From: JAKAQB01 sp027320105
GTDB taxonomy: Bacteria > Actinomycetota > Acidimicrobiia > Acidimicrobiales > Palsa-688
DNA: 28,183 nt
Reading direction: 5' to 3'
NCBI GenBank assembly: GCA_027320105.1
Contig: DAHVMA010000062.1
Location: 1-28,183, forward strand
Of this stretch, positions 15,467 through 24,469 are shown piece by piece. Numbering within the stretch: the first letter of the stretch is position 1; every line of letters starts with the position of its first letter. Made by a program: the position numbers and the translations under genes. Below the pieces are notes generated by a model, which was not told the DNA's origin, did not search any database, and saw only the letters and a list, made by a program, of their open reading frames with translations.

Positions 15467-15940
15467 TCAGCCGGCGCCGGCGCCGACGGCGTCGAGCGCC
15501 TGGGTGAGGGTGTTCCAGGAGAGGGTGGCGCACTTGATGCGCACCGGGAACTTCACGACGCCCTGAAGGGCGGCGAGGTCGCCGAGCTCGGCTGGCGTGG
15601 CGCCCGCCTCGCCGTCGTCGCCGCCGAGGCGCTGCTCGTGCACCGACATCATGCCCTTGAAGGTGTGGATGATCTTGCGGGCCTCCTCGAGGGTCTTGCC
15701 CTTGACCGCTGTCGACATCATCGACGCCGAGCTCTGGCTGATCGAGCATCCCTGGCCGGCCAGCTTGATGTCGGTGATGCGGTCGCCGTCGAGCTGCAGG
15801 TACACGGTGATCTCGTCCCCGCACAGCGGGTTGAACCCCGTCTCGGCGTGCGCCGGGGGTACCGGCAGCTCGCCCCGGTTGCGGGGGTTGCGGTAGTGGT
15901 CGAGGATGATCTCGCGGTAGAGGTCTTCGAGGCCGGGCAC
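15467..15940 (-). CDS. sufU: Sulfur relay protein SufU
   Basis: A 157-residue SufU, the zinc-dependent acceptor that takes persulfide from SufS and passes it to SufBCD. The ligand residues are present: Cys40 and Asp42 in NPLCGDEI, Cys65 in GQGCSISQSSASMM, and Cys137 in IKCATLSWNTL. The 18-21 residue insert that separates SufU from IscU is present around residues 95-120 (HEQRLGGDDGEAGA). The GTG start has AGGAG seven nt upstream. It lies 18 nt after sufS and six nt before the flavoprotein. Confidence 0.96.
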   Translation of the reverse strand: MPGLEDLYREIILDHYRNPRNRGELPVPPAHAETGFNPLCGDEITVYLQLDGDRITDIKLAGQGCSISQSSASMMSTAVKGKTLEEARKIIHTFKGMMSVHEQRLGGDDGEAGATPAELGDLAALQGVVKFPVRIKCATLSWNTLTQALDAVGAGAG

Positions 15941-15958
15941 GGGTGGGCTCCTGGGGGG

Positions 15959-17172
15959 CTAGCGGAAGAGGCGGTCGGCGGCGGTCAGGGCGTCGGCGAG
16001 GGCGTCGATGTCCGCCTCGTCGTTGTACACGGACCACGACGCCCGGGCGGTGGCAGCCACGCCGAGGTGGCGCATGAGCGGCTTGGCGCAGTGGTGGCCG
16101 GCCCGCACGCAAACGCCGTACTCGTCGAGCACCTGCGAGAGGTCGTGGGGGTGCAGGTCCTTGAAGGCGAAGGAGATGAGCCCCCCGCGCTGTTCGGCGT
16201 CGAGCGGGCCGTGGATGGTGAGGTCGGGGCCGAAGCGCTCGCCGAGGGACGCCAGCGCGTAGGCGGTCAGGCTCTTCTCGTGGGCGCGCACGGCCTCCAT
16301 CCCGAGGGCGTTGAGGTAATCGACGGCGACAGCCAGGCCGACCGCCTCGGCGATCGGAGGCGTGCCCGCCTCGAACTTCCAGGGCACCTCGTTGGGTGTG
16401 AAGCCGTCCAAGCGGACGTCACGGATCATCTCGCCGCCACCGAGGAACGGTGGCATGGCTTCGAGCAGCTCCTGGCGGCCCCACAGCACACCGATCCCGG
16501 TCGGCCCGAGCATCTTGTGCCCGGTGAAGCCGACGAAGTCCGCCCCGAGGGAGGGCACGTCGGTCGGGACGTGGGGCACGAGCTGGGCGCCGTCCACGGC
16601 GACGAGGGCGCCGGCGGCGTGGCCGGCGTCGGCCAGCTCCCGGACCGGGGTCAAGGTGCCGAGCACGTTGGAGCAGGCGGTGAAGCTGAGGAGCTTGGCG
16701 CCGGCCAGGTGGCGCTCCAGGTCGGCCGTGTCCACCAGCCCGTCGCCGGTCAGGGGCAGGTAGCGCAGCTCGATGCCCCGCTCCTCCTTGAGCTGCAGCC
16801 ACGGGACGATGTTGGCGTGGTGCTCCATCGGCGTGAGCACGACCACGTCGCCGGCGGCGAGGTTGGCCCGACCCCACGAGTGGGCCAGCAGGTTGAAGGC
16901 CTCGGTGACGTTCTTCGTGAACACCACCTCGCTCGGCTCGCCGATCCCGACGAAGGACGCCACCTTGCGGCGAGCCTCCTCGTAGAGTCGCGTGGCCTCC
17001 TCGGCGATGGCGTACACGCCGCGGTGGACGTTGGCGTGGGTCGTCTCGTAGTACTCGGTCATGGCGTCGAGGACGGCGCGCGGCTTTTGCGACGACGCCG
17101 CCGAGTCGAGGAACACCAGGCGCCGGCCGTTGACCTCCCGGTCGAATATCGGGAAGTCCTTCTTCACCGCCG

Positions 17173-17188
<16 letters not shown>
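15959..17188 (-). CDS. sufS: Cysteine desulfurase SufS
   Basis: A 409-residue PLP enzyme of class V aminotransferase fold, group II desulfurase. It converts cysteine to alanine and holds the sulfur as a persulfide for SufU. MEHHANIVPW is the conserved substrate loop, GFTGHKMLGPTGIGVLWG carries the PLP lysine Lys225, and VRAGHHCAKPLM carries the catalytic Cys367. The length is that of family members. The open frame runs far upstream inside sufC, but ATG 17188 begins the recognisable N-terminus (DVTAVKKDFPIFDREVNG). It overlaps the end of sufC by 16 nt, which implies translational coupling. Confidence 0.97.
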
Positions 17189-17922
<734 letters not shown>

Positions 17923-17930
17923 AAGGGCCC

Positions 17931-17936
17931 ATCGTA
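17931..17936 (-). promoter_or_regulatory. -10 box TACGAT for the minus-strand suf unit
   Basis: On the minus strand TACGAT (17936-17931), inside taatacgat, ends eight nt before the GTG at 17922. It is the only promoter signal seen for sufC2-sufS-sufU. It faces away from the debranching enzyme gene, whose own -10-like box is at 18000. Confidence 0.45.
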
Positions 17937-18014
17937 TTACCACTACGGCCGTAGGGGAAAAGGAAGGTCTAGCGCGCGAGGCCCCCTCTTTCGGCGGAGT
18001 ACCCTCGCCCCACG

Positions 18015-20129
18015 ATGCCGGGCTCGTGGATCGCCGCCGGTTCCGGGGACCGACTCGTCATGGTGGAAGGGGCCGCGTTCCTCGTATCGGCGCCGAGCGG
18101 TGAGGTGGCACCGGGCCGGGCCGAGGGCTTCTTCTTCCGGGAGCTGCGGTTCCTCTCTCGCTGGGAGCTGCTCGTCAACGGCGCCGCCCCCGACGCCCTC
18201 GCCGTGTCGAGCCCCGACCCCTACCGGGCCACCCTCGTGTCCCAGGTCGCCCCCACCGGCGGCCGAGGCGACGCCACCCTCCTCGTGCTCCGCCACCGCT
18301 ACGTCGGTCGGGGGATGCGGGAGGACCTCGTCATCCGCAACCTGGCTGAGGAGCCCACCTACTGCGCCGTCGAGATCGGCTACGGCGCCGACTTCGCCGA
18401 CGTCCGCGCCGTGCGCAGCGGCCGCGGGCTGCCCGACGTCACCAGCGAGGCGGTCGCCCGCGACGGCGCCATCGTGTTCTCCCGGCGCCACGGCGGCCAC
18501 CGTCGGGAGCTGCGCGTCGCCCTTTCTGCTCCGGTCGAGCTCGACGGGGACCTGGCCAGCTTCGAGGTGGTGATCCCGGCCCGGGGCGAGTGGTCCTGCT
18601 GCCAGGAGTTCGTGTGCGTGCTCGACGACGTCGCCGTCGAGCCCCGCTGGCCGAGCGGCCAGCCGGTGTCGCGGGCCAAGCCGGCCGAGCGCCTCGCCGC
18701 CTGGCGCCGCAGCGTCCCGGTCGTCGACACCGACCACGCCGGCCTCCGGGACGTCGTCGCCGCCGGCGCCGAGGACCTCGGCGCCCTGCGCATCTTCGAC
18801 CCCGAGCACCCCGACCGCACCGTCGTGGCCGCCGGCGCGCCGTGGTCGATGCGCCTCTTCGGCAGGGACTCGCTCGTCACGTCGTGGATGGCGCTGCTCG
18901 TCGACCCCGACCTCGCCCTCGGCACCCTCCAGACCCTCGCCCGGTTCCAGGGAACGAGGGTTGACCCTCTCACCGAGGAGGAGCCCGGGCGCATCCTCCA
19001 CGAGCTGCGGCCGGGGGACGGGCCGTCGGTGGCGCTCGGCGCCCGGCCGTCGTACGGCTCGGCGGACACCACCCCGCTGTTCGTGATGCTCCTCGGAGAG
19101 CTGCGCCGCTGGGGCCTCGCCCGGGAAGCCGTCGACGAGCTGCTGCCCCACGCCGATGCCGCCATCGAGTGGATCGAGCACTTCGGCGACCGCGACGGGG
19201 ACGGGTACGTCGAGTCGCAGCGCGCCTCGGACCGGGGTCGGCGCAACCAGGGGTGGCGGGACTCCGACGAGGCCGTCCGCTTCGCCGACGGCCGCCTCCC
19301 CGACGGGCCGGTCGCCCTCGCCGAGGTCCAGGGCTACGTGTACAGCGCCTACCTGGCGCGGGCGTTCTTCGCTGCGGAGGCCGGCGACGGCGCCCGTGGC
19401 GCCCGGCTGCGCCAGCGCGCCGCCGACTTGAAGGCGGCGTTCAACCGGGACTTCTGGATCGACGGCCGCCAGACGATCGCGATGGGCCTCGACCGGGACA
19501 AGAAGCCCATCGACGGCACTGCATCGACGATGGGCCACTGCCTTTGGACCGGCATCCTCGACGCCGAGAAGGCCGAGGCCGTCGCATGCCGGCTCCTGTC
19601 CCCCGAGATGTTCTCCGGGTGGGGGGTCAGGACCCTCTCCAGCTCGATGACCGGCTACAACCCGATCGGGTTCCACACCGGCTCGGTCTGGCCGCACGAC
19701 AACGCCATCATCGCCTCCGGGCTGATGCGCTACGGCTTCGTGCGCGAGGCCCAGCGGGTGATCATGGCGATGGTCGACGCAGCCGTGGCACGCCGCGGCC
19801 GGCTCCCCGAGCTGTTCAGCGGCCTGGACCGCCTCGAGCTCCCCGTCGTGGTGAGCTACCCGACGTCGTGCTCGCCGCAGGCGTGGGCGGCGGCCTCGCC
19901 GCTGCTCATGCTGCGCACGCTGCTCCGCCTCGACCCCTGGGTGCCGCGGGGCAAGGTGTGGCTGCACCCAGCCCTCCCCGAGCAGATCGGCCGGCTCCAC
20001 GTGGGGCGCATCCCCCTTGCCGGCGCCCGGGTGAGCGTCACCGTCGACGGCGACAAGGTCGACGTCGAGGGGCTGCCTCACGACCTCGAGCTCGTCGACG
20101 CTCCCCGCCATCCCCTCACCGGATCCTGA
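18015..20129 (+). CDS. Glycogen debranching enzyme-like (amylo-alpha-1,6-glucosidase family)
   Basis: A 704-residue cytosolic protein. Residues about 10-220 form the glycogen-debranching N-terminal beta domain (EGFFFRELRFLSRWELLVNG, then NLAEEPTYCAVEIGYGADFADV). Residues about 230-650 are the (alpha/alpha)6-barrel with typical segments: GAPWSMRLFGRDSLVTSWM, YGSADTTPLFVMLLGEL, RNQGWRDSDEAVRFADG, VQGYVYSAYLARAFF and FHTGSVWPHDNAIIASGLMRYG. The acidic residues in GWRDSDE and similar positions are candidates for catalysis. The family includes amylo-alpha-1,6-glucosidases acting on branched glucans; the real substrate is uncertain. TACCCT (18000-18005) ends nine nt before the ATG. The gene is alone, divergent from the second suf unit. 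Confidence 0.85.
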   Translation: MPGSWIAAGSGDRLVMVEGAAFLVSAPSGEVAPGRAEGFFFRELRFLSRWELLVNGAAPDALAVSSPDPYRATLVSQVAPTGGRGDATLLVLRHRYVGRGMREDLVIRNLAEEPTYCAVEIGYGADFADVRAVRSGRGLPDVTSEAVARDGAIVFSRRHGGHRRELRVALSAPVELDGDLASFEVVIPARGEWSCCQEFVCVLDDVAVEPRWPSGQPVSRAKPAERLAAWRRSVPVVDTDHAGLRDVVAAGAEDLGALRIFDPEHPDRTVVAAGAPWSMRLFGRDSLVTSWMALLVDPDLALGTLQTLARFQGTRVDPLTEEEPGRILHELRPGDGPSVALGARPSYGSADTTPLFVMLLGELRRWGLAREAVDELLPHADAAIEWIEHFGDRDGDGYVESQRASDRGRRNQGWRDSDEAVRFADGRLPDGPVALAEVQGYVYSAYLARAFFAAEAGDGARGARLRQRAADLKAAFNRDFWIDGRQTIAMGLDRDKKPIDGTASTMGHCLWTGILDAEKAEAVACRLLSPEMFSGWGVRTLSSSMTGYNPIGFHTGSVWPHDNAIIASGLMRYGFVREAQRVIMAMVDAAVARRGRLPELFSGLDRLELPVVVSYPTSCSPQAWAAASPLLMLRTLLRLDPWVPRGKVWLHPALPEQIGRLHVGRIPLAGARVSVTVDGDKVDVEGLPHDLELVDAPRHPLTGS

Positions 20130-20140
20130 CTGCTGGGGGC

Positions 20141-20169
20141 TTGACAGCTCGGGTCCTGCGTCGTTGAAT
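20141..20169 (+). promoter_or_regulatory. Sigma-70-like promoter in a convergent gap
   Basis: TTGACA (20141-20146, perfect -35) and TTGAAT (20164-20169) are exactly 17 nt apart. The box begins 12 nt after the debranching-enzyme stop codon, and the next annotated plus-strand gene is over 1 kb away. It would transcribe the hairpin-rich 20175-20600 region, which suggests a small RNA or a short-peptide transcript. Confidence 0.55.
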
Positions 20170-20201
20170 GGGTTCACGGACGCTCCCACGGATGTGGGGG
20201 G

Positions 20202-20222
20202 CCCGGGCGGGGGAAGCCCGGG
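20202..20222 (+). other. RNA hairpin in the 5' part of the predicted transcript
   Basis: CCCGGGC and GCCCGGG form a perfect 7-bp stem with a seven-base loop (gggggaa), starting about 26 nt after the predicted transcript start. It could also serve as a terminator for the upstream gene, but no U run follows. Confidence 0.45.
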
Positions 20223-20286
20223 ACCGGCCGGATCGGGTCGAGTCTCCCGCCACCCAGGATCAGCAGATTCAGGGAAAGGAGCCAGC

Positions 20287-20331
20287 GTGAGCGTTTCGAT
20301 GTCGTCAGAGGAGGAAGCTCCGCCGGGCTGA
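20287..20331 (+). CDS. Possible 14-residue peptide MSVSMSSEEEAPPG
   Basis: The GTG at 20287 is preceded by AAAGGAG with six nt spacing, a good Shine-Dalgarno sequence in a window where most genes lack one. The ORF ends at TGA 20329-20331, within a 7-bp hairpin (CCGGGCT 20323-20329 with AGCCCGG 20335-20341). The promoter at 20141 lies 118 nt upstream. The layout resembles a leader peptide with an overlapping hairpin, but no plus-strand gene follows that it could attenuate. The coding status is unproven. Confidence 0.35.
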   Translation: MSVSMSSEEEAPPG

Positions 20332-20490
20332 GCCAGCCCGGGGGGTGACCTCGGGCAGCCCTGGTCCGTCCGGCAGGCAGACCCTCGATACCGAGCCGGC
20401 CCAATGCTCGTCCTGCGCCGGCGGTGCAGGAGGAGTCGAGGCGGGCGCAACCGAACAAGAGTGGCCACCTGGCCGCTGGACGGAGTGACA

Positions 20491-20523
20491 CGTGGTGCGG
20501 GTCGGCCCCCGGCTCGCACCACG
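20491..20523 (+). terminator. 9-bp hairpin, candidate terminator of the small transcript
   Basis: CGTGGTGCG pairs perfectly with CGCACCACG around a GC-rich 15-base loop. It lies about 160 nt after the small ORF. There is no U tract, which is common for high-GC actinobacterial terminators. Confidence 0.4.
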
Positions 20524-20556
20524 GTCGCGTCCGGGCCTCCCGGTCCGGCGCCGACC

Positions 20557-20570
20557 CGGCCTTCGGGCCG
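20557..20570. terminator. UUCG-loop hairpin downstream of the MBL gene
   Basis: CGGCC-ttcg-GGCCG is a classic C(UUCG)G tetraloop hairpin on the plus strand. A degenerate second copy follows at 20576-20586. It is 32 nt beyond the MBL stop codon on the opposite strand, so it could end transcription from both directions. Confidence 0.45.
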
Positions 20571-20601
20571 ACCCCGGCCTTCGGGTCGCTCCGGCCGGCC
20601 G

Positions 20602-21213
20602 TCACCAGCCCCGGTCGACCCACTCCTGGAGGTGGGGGGACTCCTGGCCGATGGTCGTGTCCGCCCCGTGGCCGGGCAACACGAGCGTGTCGGCGGCGAG
20701 CGGTGACAAGAGGCGGTCCTCGATCGAGCGGATGATCGTCGGGAAGTCACCGCCGGGGAACCTGGTCGCGCCGGGCCCGCCAGGGAACAGCGTGTCGCCC
20801 GAGAACACCACGGGGGCACCCTCGAGGCGGAAGCACATCGAACCGGGCGTGTGCCCCGGCGTGGCGATGGTCCGCAGCCGGAGCTGGCCGATCTCGATGA
20901 CGTCGTCGTCGTCGAGCACAGAGTCGTAGCTCGGCAGCATGCCGGCGTCGGCGGCGGTCACGCCCACGTCGTAGCCGGCGTCACGCACCGCCGGCACGGC
21001 CTGGATGTGGTCCCAGTGCCCGTGGGTCTCTAGGACGCGCCGGACCCCGAGGTCGGCGCACAGTTGCAGCAGCAGCTCGTGCTCGTTGGCGGCGTCGATC
21101 AGCACGCCGTCCCCCGTCTGCCTGCAGCGCAGCACGTACACGTTGTTGTCCATCGGGCCCACCACGACCCGGTGGATCTCGGCCCGGCTGTCCTCCCAGT
21201 GGAGCGTGCTCAT
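20602..21213 (-). CDS. MBL-fold metallo-hydrolase (glyoxalase II-like)
   Basis: A 203-residue metallo-beta-lactamase-fold hydrolase. The metal-binding HGHWDH motif is at residues 64-69 (ETHGHWDHIQ), followed by TPGHTPGSMCF with the next His, SGDTLFPGG with the bridging Asp, and VLPGHGADTTIG with the last His. This set is typical of hydroxyacylglutathione-hydrolase-like thioester hydrolases; the substrate is not predictable. The frame is open further upstream, but ATG 21213 is chosen because it starts the domain cleanly and a TACGCT -10 box ends seven nt before it. It is divergent from the acyl-CoA dehydrogenase, with only 40 nt between start codons. Confidence 0.92.
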   Translation of the reverse strand: MSTLHWEDSRAEIHRVVVGPMDNNVYVLRCRQTGDGVLIDAANEHELLLQLCADLGVRRVLETHGHWDHIQAVPAVRDAGYDVGVTAADAGMLPSYDSVLDDDDVIEIGQLRLRTIATPGHTPGSMCFRLEGAPVVFSGDTLFPGGPGATRFPGGDFPTIIRSIEDRLLSPLAADTLVLPGHGADTTIGQESPHLQEWVDRGW

Positions 21214-21220
21214 GACTCGC

Positions 21221-21246
21221 AGCGTAGGCCGATGCTCAGCTAGAAA
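21221..21246. promoter_or_regulatory. Back-to-back -10 boxes of a divergent gene pair
   Basis: On the minus strand TACGCT (21226-21221) ends seven nt before the MBL ATG. On the plus strand TAGAAA (21241-21246) ends seven nt before the acyl-CoA dehydrogenase GTG at 21254. Only 40 nt separate the two start codons, so the two promoters must overlap and transcription of one may affect the other. Confidence 0.5.
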
Positions 21247-21253
21247 CGGCCGG

Positions 21254-22369
21254 GTGGACTTCACCTTCAACGAGGAGCAGGAGGAGCTGCGCAAGGCGGT
21301 GCGCCGCTTCCTCGAGGACAAGTCGCCGGAGAGCGAAGTCCGCCGCCTCATGGAGACCGAGCACGGCTACGACCCGGCTGTCTGGAAGCAGATGGCCGAG
21401 CAGCTCGGGCTGCTCGGGCTGGCCGTGCCGGAGGCGTACGGCGGGTCGGGCTATGGCTACGCGGAGGCGATCGTCGTGTTCGAGGAGATGGGCCGCGCCC
21501 TATTGTGCGCGCCCTACTTCTCCACCGTCGCCCTCGCTGCCAACCTTCTCCTCGCCTCCGGCGACGAGCCCGCCGAGCGCGACTACCTGCCCCGCCTCGC
21601 CGCCGGCACGACGATCGGCGCCGTCGCCATCGCCGAGGCGGGCGGCCGCTGGGACGAGCCCGGCGTGACCCTGCCGGCCACGCGCGGCGCGGACGGATGG
21701 ACCCTCACCGGCGAGAAGCTCTACGTTCTCGACGGCCACACCGCCGACGTGGTGCTCGTCGCTGCCCGCACGCCCGCCGGCGTCTCGGTGTTCGCCGTCG
21801 ACAAGGGGGCGCCCGGGTTGGAGGCCACCCCGCTGGTCACGATGGACCAGACCCGCAAGCAGGCGCGCCTCACGTTCTCGGCGACTCCCGCCCGGCTCGT
21901 CGGCACCGACGGCGGAGGGTGGCCGGCCCTCTCCGCCATGCTCGACAGGGCCGTCGTGGCGCTCGCCGCCGAGCAGGTCGGCGGCGCCCAGCGGGTGCTC
22001 GAGATGGCCGTAGAGCACGCGAAGGCGCGAGTCCAGTTCGGCCGGCCGATCGGAAGCTTCCAGGCCATCAAGCACAAGTGCGCCGACATGCTGCTCGAGG
22101 TGGAGTCGGCCAGGTCCGCCGCCTACTACGCCGGCTGGGCGGCGGCGGAGGACGACGAGGAGCTACCCGTGGCTGCAAGCCTCGCGAAGTCCTACTGCTC
22201 CGAGGCGTACTTCCACGCCGCGGCGGAGAACATCCAGATCCACGGCGGCATCGGCTTCACATGGGAGCATCCCGCCCACCTGTACTTCAAGCGGGCGAAG
22301 AGCTCCGAGCTGCTGTTTGGCACACCCCACTACCACCGGGAGCTGCTCGCCCAGCGCATCGGCATCTGA
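21254..22369 (+). CDS. Acyl-CoA dehydrogenase family protein
   Basis: A 371-residue flavoenzyme. It has the N-terminal helical domain (VDFTFNEEQEELRKAVRRFLEDK), a middle beta domain with AIAEAGGRWDEPGVTLPAT and WTLTGEKLYVLDG, and the C-terminal helical domain with RVQFGRPIGSFQAIKHKCADM and NIQIHGGIGFTWEHPAHLYFKRAKSS. It should introduce a double bond into an acyl-CoA with FAD. The middle domain is weakly conserved, and the C-terminus resembles the actinobacterial FadE paralogues that work as heteromers, so it may need a partner not present here. The GTG at 21254 lies seven nt after TAGAAA; upstream open frame belongs to the divergent gene. Confidence 0.9.
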   Translation: MDFTFNEEQEELRKAVRRFLEDKSPESEVRRLMETEHGYDPAVWKQMAEQLGLLGLAVPEAYGGSGYGYAEAIVVFEEMGRALLCAPYFSTVALAANLLLASGDEPAERDYLPRLAAGTTIGAVAIAEAGGRWDEPGVTLPATRGADGWTLTGEKLYVLDGHTADVVLVAARTPAGVSVFAVDKGAPGLEATPLVTMDQTRKQARLTFSATPARLVGTDGGGWPALSAMLDRAVVALAAEQVGGAQRVLEMAVEHAKARVQFGRPIGSFQAIKHKCADMLLEVESARSAAYYAGWAAAEDDEELPVAASLAKSYCSEAYFHAAAENIQIHGGIGFTWEHPAHLYFKRAKSSELLFGTPHYHRELLAQRIGI

Positions 22370-22405
22370 CGCCGCCCCGCGGGGGCCTCACCGCCGCCCG
22401 GGGCC

Positions 22406-24469
22406 TCACCGCCGCTGCCGGCAGTCCACGTCGCCGGCGCCGGTCGTGTCGCGGTCCCCGCCGTCGGTCGTGCCGGTGCCTCCCCTGCTGGCCGCAGCCC
22501 TCCTCGCCAGGCCGCCGAGCTCGCGCAGCGGCCGGGTCAGCCGCCACGACGCCGACGACACGAACTGCTGGCGGAGGAGGTGCAGCTCCTCGAGCCGGCG
22601 GCGTTCGGCGCTGCGCGCCTCCCCGGCCGCGCGCTCCGCGTCGGCCCGTGCCCGCCTCGCCTCGCCCGCCGCCCTGCTCGCCGCCCCCTCCGCCTCGGCG
22701 AGTGAGCGGCGCAGCTCCTCTTGGACCCGGCGGTACGCCTCGAGCTCCACCTCCAGGTCCTTGCGGTAACGGTCCAGCTCCGCCAGCTCCTCGTTCCGCC
22801 GTGCCAGCTCGTAGCTCGCAGCGTTGGCCAGGTGCTCGGCGTCGGCGGCACGGTCGTAGAGGGCCTGCACCCTCGAAGCCGTGCCCGTCGGGAACAGGAA
22901 GGGTTGGCGGTCGACCTTTGCCTGCACGGCGCCGCGTGCCGCCGCCCACTCCTCGTCGTCGTGGTGGGTCATCGAACCGCCCTTCACCCATCGCCGGTAC
23001 AGGCTGGTCACCGCCGACCCGCTCGTCACGCCACACCAGGCGCCGGCCTGCAACAGGATGTCCCAGTCCTCGAGGACCGGGAGCGATTCGTCGAAGCGGA
23101 TGCCGAGGTGGCGGAAGCAGCTGCGGGGGAAGGCCAGGCCGCAGAGGGGGGAGCGGTTCTCGAACACGTGGTCCAACATGTCGAACTCCCCCGGGAAGGG
23201 GCTGGTGATCCCGGACACCGGCGAGAAGCCCAACCGGTCCGGCCAGGGAGTGGACGCCACCTCCTGGGAGGCGACGCCTGTCCGCAGCACGCTGCCGGGC
23301 CCGCGGACCGACAGCTCGTGGAACACCTCGACCCAGTCTCCCGTGACGAGGTCGTCGTCGTCCACGAAGGCCACGTACCGGCCCCGCGCCGCGCCGATCC
23401 CCACGTTCAGGGGGCGGCACCGCCCCCCGCCGCTCACGGCCAGGATGCGACAGCGTGCGGCCACGTCAGCAGGCAGCGCCGCCACCTGGTCACCGACCCG
23501 GGCAGCGTGGTCGTCGGGGGCATCGTGGACGAGGAGGATGACCTCGAAGTCGGTGCAGGTCTGCGCGGCGAGGCAGAGAAGTGTGTCCTCGAGCGTCTCG
23601 GGCCGGTCGCCGAGGGTGCGGGTCAGCACCGAGAGGAACGGTGCGTCCGCCGCGACGGCCGCCACCCCCGCCGGCGTCCTCGCCGGCACGGGCGGCGCCG
23701 GCACGGGCGGCGCCGGCACGGGCGGCGCCGGCGCCCATGCCCTCACGAACCGGGCCACCTGGGCGTGCGGGCCGGACTGGGTGCGAACGGAGGCGACCAG
23801 GCGGTACAGCGGCGTGCTCGGCCCGATGTCGTCGGCGGGGGAGAGCGGCTCCGCCGGTGGCAGGGCCAGGTCGGACCCTGCCACCTCGGCCCAGCCGGTC
23901 CGGGCGGCGATCGCTCGCAGCGCCGTTGCGCAGTACAAGGCGACGGGCTGGTGGGCGCAGCGGTTGGGGGTTTGGTTGGGGGTTTGGTCCGGAGGGCGGT
24001 GCGGGGGCGCCTCCCGTCCCGCCGGCGCCCACCGACCCTGCAGCAGCTTCACGGCCACCTCGACGCTGGTCACGTTGGTCGCGCTGACCACCAGGATGGC
24101 GCCGGCGTGCTGGGACACGACGTCCCGGAGCCGCACGAGGACACCGCCGGCGTCGCGGTGGGCGAGGACGTCGAGGGCGAGCAGCGCGCCGAGGGGCCGC
24201 CCAGCGAGGATCTCCCGCAGGCGCTGCGGCAGCGCCTCGCCGGCGTCGGGCTCGATGCGGTGATATTCGAAGCCGGGCTGCGCCGCGCCGGCGCAGCCGC
24301 TGCCCTCGCAGTCGCTGCCCTCGCAGTCCACGGCGACGTAGGTGCGCCCCAACCTGGTGACGGCGCCCGCCACCTCGCCGGCGCCCCGGCCGAGGTCCAC
24401 GACGAGCCCCGCCGGGGCGTGGTCTTCGACCAGCTCGACAGCCGGGCCGTATGCCGGGGAGGCCGTCAC
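22406..24469 (-). CDS. Fusion: methyltransferase-like domain + GT2 glycosyltransferase + coiled coil
   Basis: A 687-residue protein with three parts. Residues 1-240 resemble a SAM-dependent methyltransferase (GLVVDLGRGAGEVAGAV, then GALLALDVLAHRDAGGVL). A PPVPA-repeat linker spans about 243-262. Residues about 270-500 are a GT-A family 2 glycosyltransferase: PFLSVLTRTLGDRPETLEDTL, RYVAFVDDDDLVTGDWVEVF with the metal-binding acidic cluster near 370, and LPVLEDWDILLQAG. A charged coiled coil fills about 535-630 (RKDLEVELEAYRRVQEELRR), followed by SASWRLTRPLRELGG, a tail often seen in surface-glycan glycosyltransferases. The GTG at 24469 overlaps the upstream glycosyltransferase stop (GTGA). The open frame continues upstream only as a shadow of that gene. 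It probably builds a cell-surface polysaccharide. Confidence 0.85.
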   Translation of the reverse strand: MTASPAYGPAVELVEDHAPAGLVVDLGRGAGEVAGAVTRLGRTYVAVDCEGSDCEGSGCAGAAQPGFEYHRIEPDAGEALPQRLREILAGRPLGALLALDVLAHRDAGGVLVRLRDVVSQHAGAILVVSATNVTSVEVAVKLLQGRWAPAGREAPPHRPPDQTPNQTPNRCAHQPVALYCATALRAIAARTGWAEVAGSDLALPPAEPLSPADDIGPSTPLYRLVASVRTQSGPHAQVARFVRAWAPAPPVPAPPVPAPPVPARTPAGVAAVAADAPFLSVLTRTLGDRPETLEDTLLCLAAQTCTDFEVILLVHDAPDDHAARVGDQVAALPADVAARCRILAVSGGGRCRPLNVGIGAARGRYVAFVDDDDLVTGDWVEVFHELSVRGPGSVLRTGVASQEVASTPWPDRLGFSPVSGITSPFPGEFDMLDHVFENRSPLCGLAFPRSCFRHLGIRFDESLPVLEDWDILLQAGAWCGVTSGSAVTSLYRRWVKGGSMTHHDDEEWAAARGAVQAKVDRQPFLFPTGTASRVQALYDRAADAEHLANAASYELARRNEELAELDRYRKDLEVELEAYRRVQEELRRSLAEAEGAASRAAGEARRARADAERAAGEARSAERRRLEELHLLRQQFVSSASWRLTRPLRELGGLARRAAASRGGTGTTDGGDRDTTGAGDVDCRQRR
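23681..23735. repeat. 15-bp in-frame tandem repeat (linker of the fusion protein)
   Basis: cgccggcacgggcgg occurs three times at 23681-23725, followed by a partial copy. It encodes PPVPA repeats on the minus strand. Two further short in-frame repeats lie in the same gene: a 12-nt unit near 23964-23988 (QTPNQTPN) and a 15-nt unit near 24300-24330 (CEGSDCEGS). Copy number may vary between strains. Confidence 0.85.

Noticed and set aside
9464..17172. Genomic island between the two suf units
   Set aside because: The intervening genes share the GC content and codon style of their neighbours, and no integrase, tRNA or flanking repeats are visible. A simple rearrangement is enough to explain it.
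20175..20285. A c-di-AMP (ydaO-type) riboswitch before the 14-residue ORF
   Set aside because: GGGGGAAGCCCGGG and ATCAGCAGATTCAG vaguely recall the motif, but the conserved core segments are not present in order and no typical target gene follows.
20480..20530. tRNA-like hairpin
   Set aside because: There is only one stem, and no T-arm GGTTCRA or acceptor pairing. No tRNA was found anywhere in the window.
17943..20819. A 958-residue minus-strand open frame over the debranching gene
   Set aside because: It is opposite a gene with clear domain motifs, has GC-driven composition (Arg/Gly/Val/Ala/His) and matches no family. It is a shadow frame.
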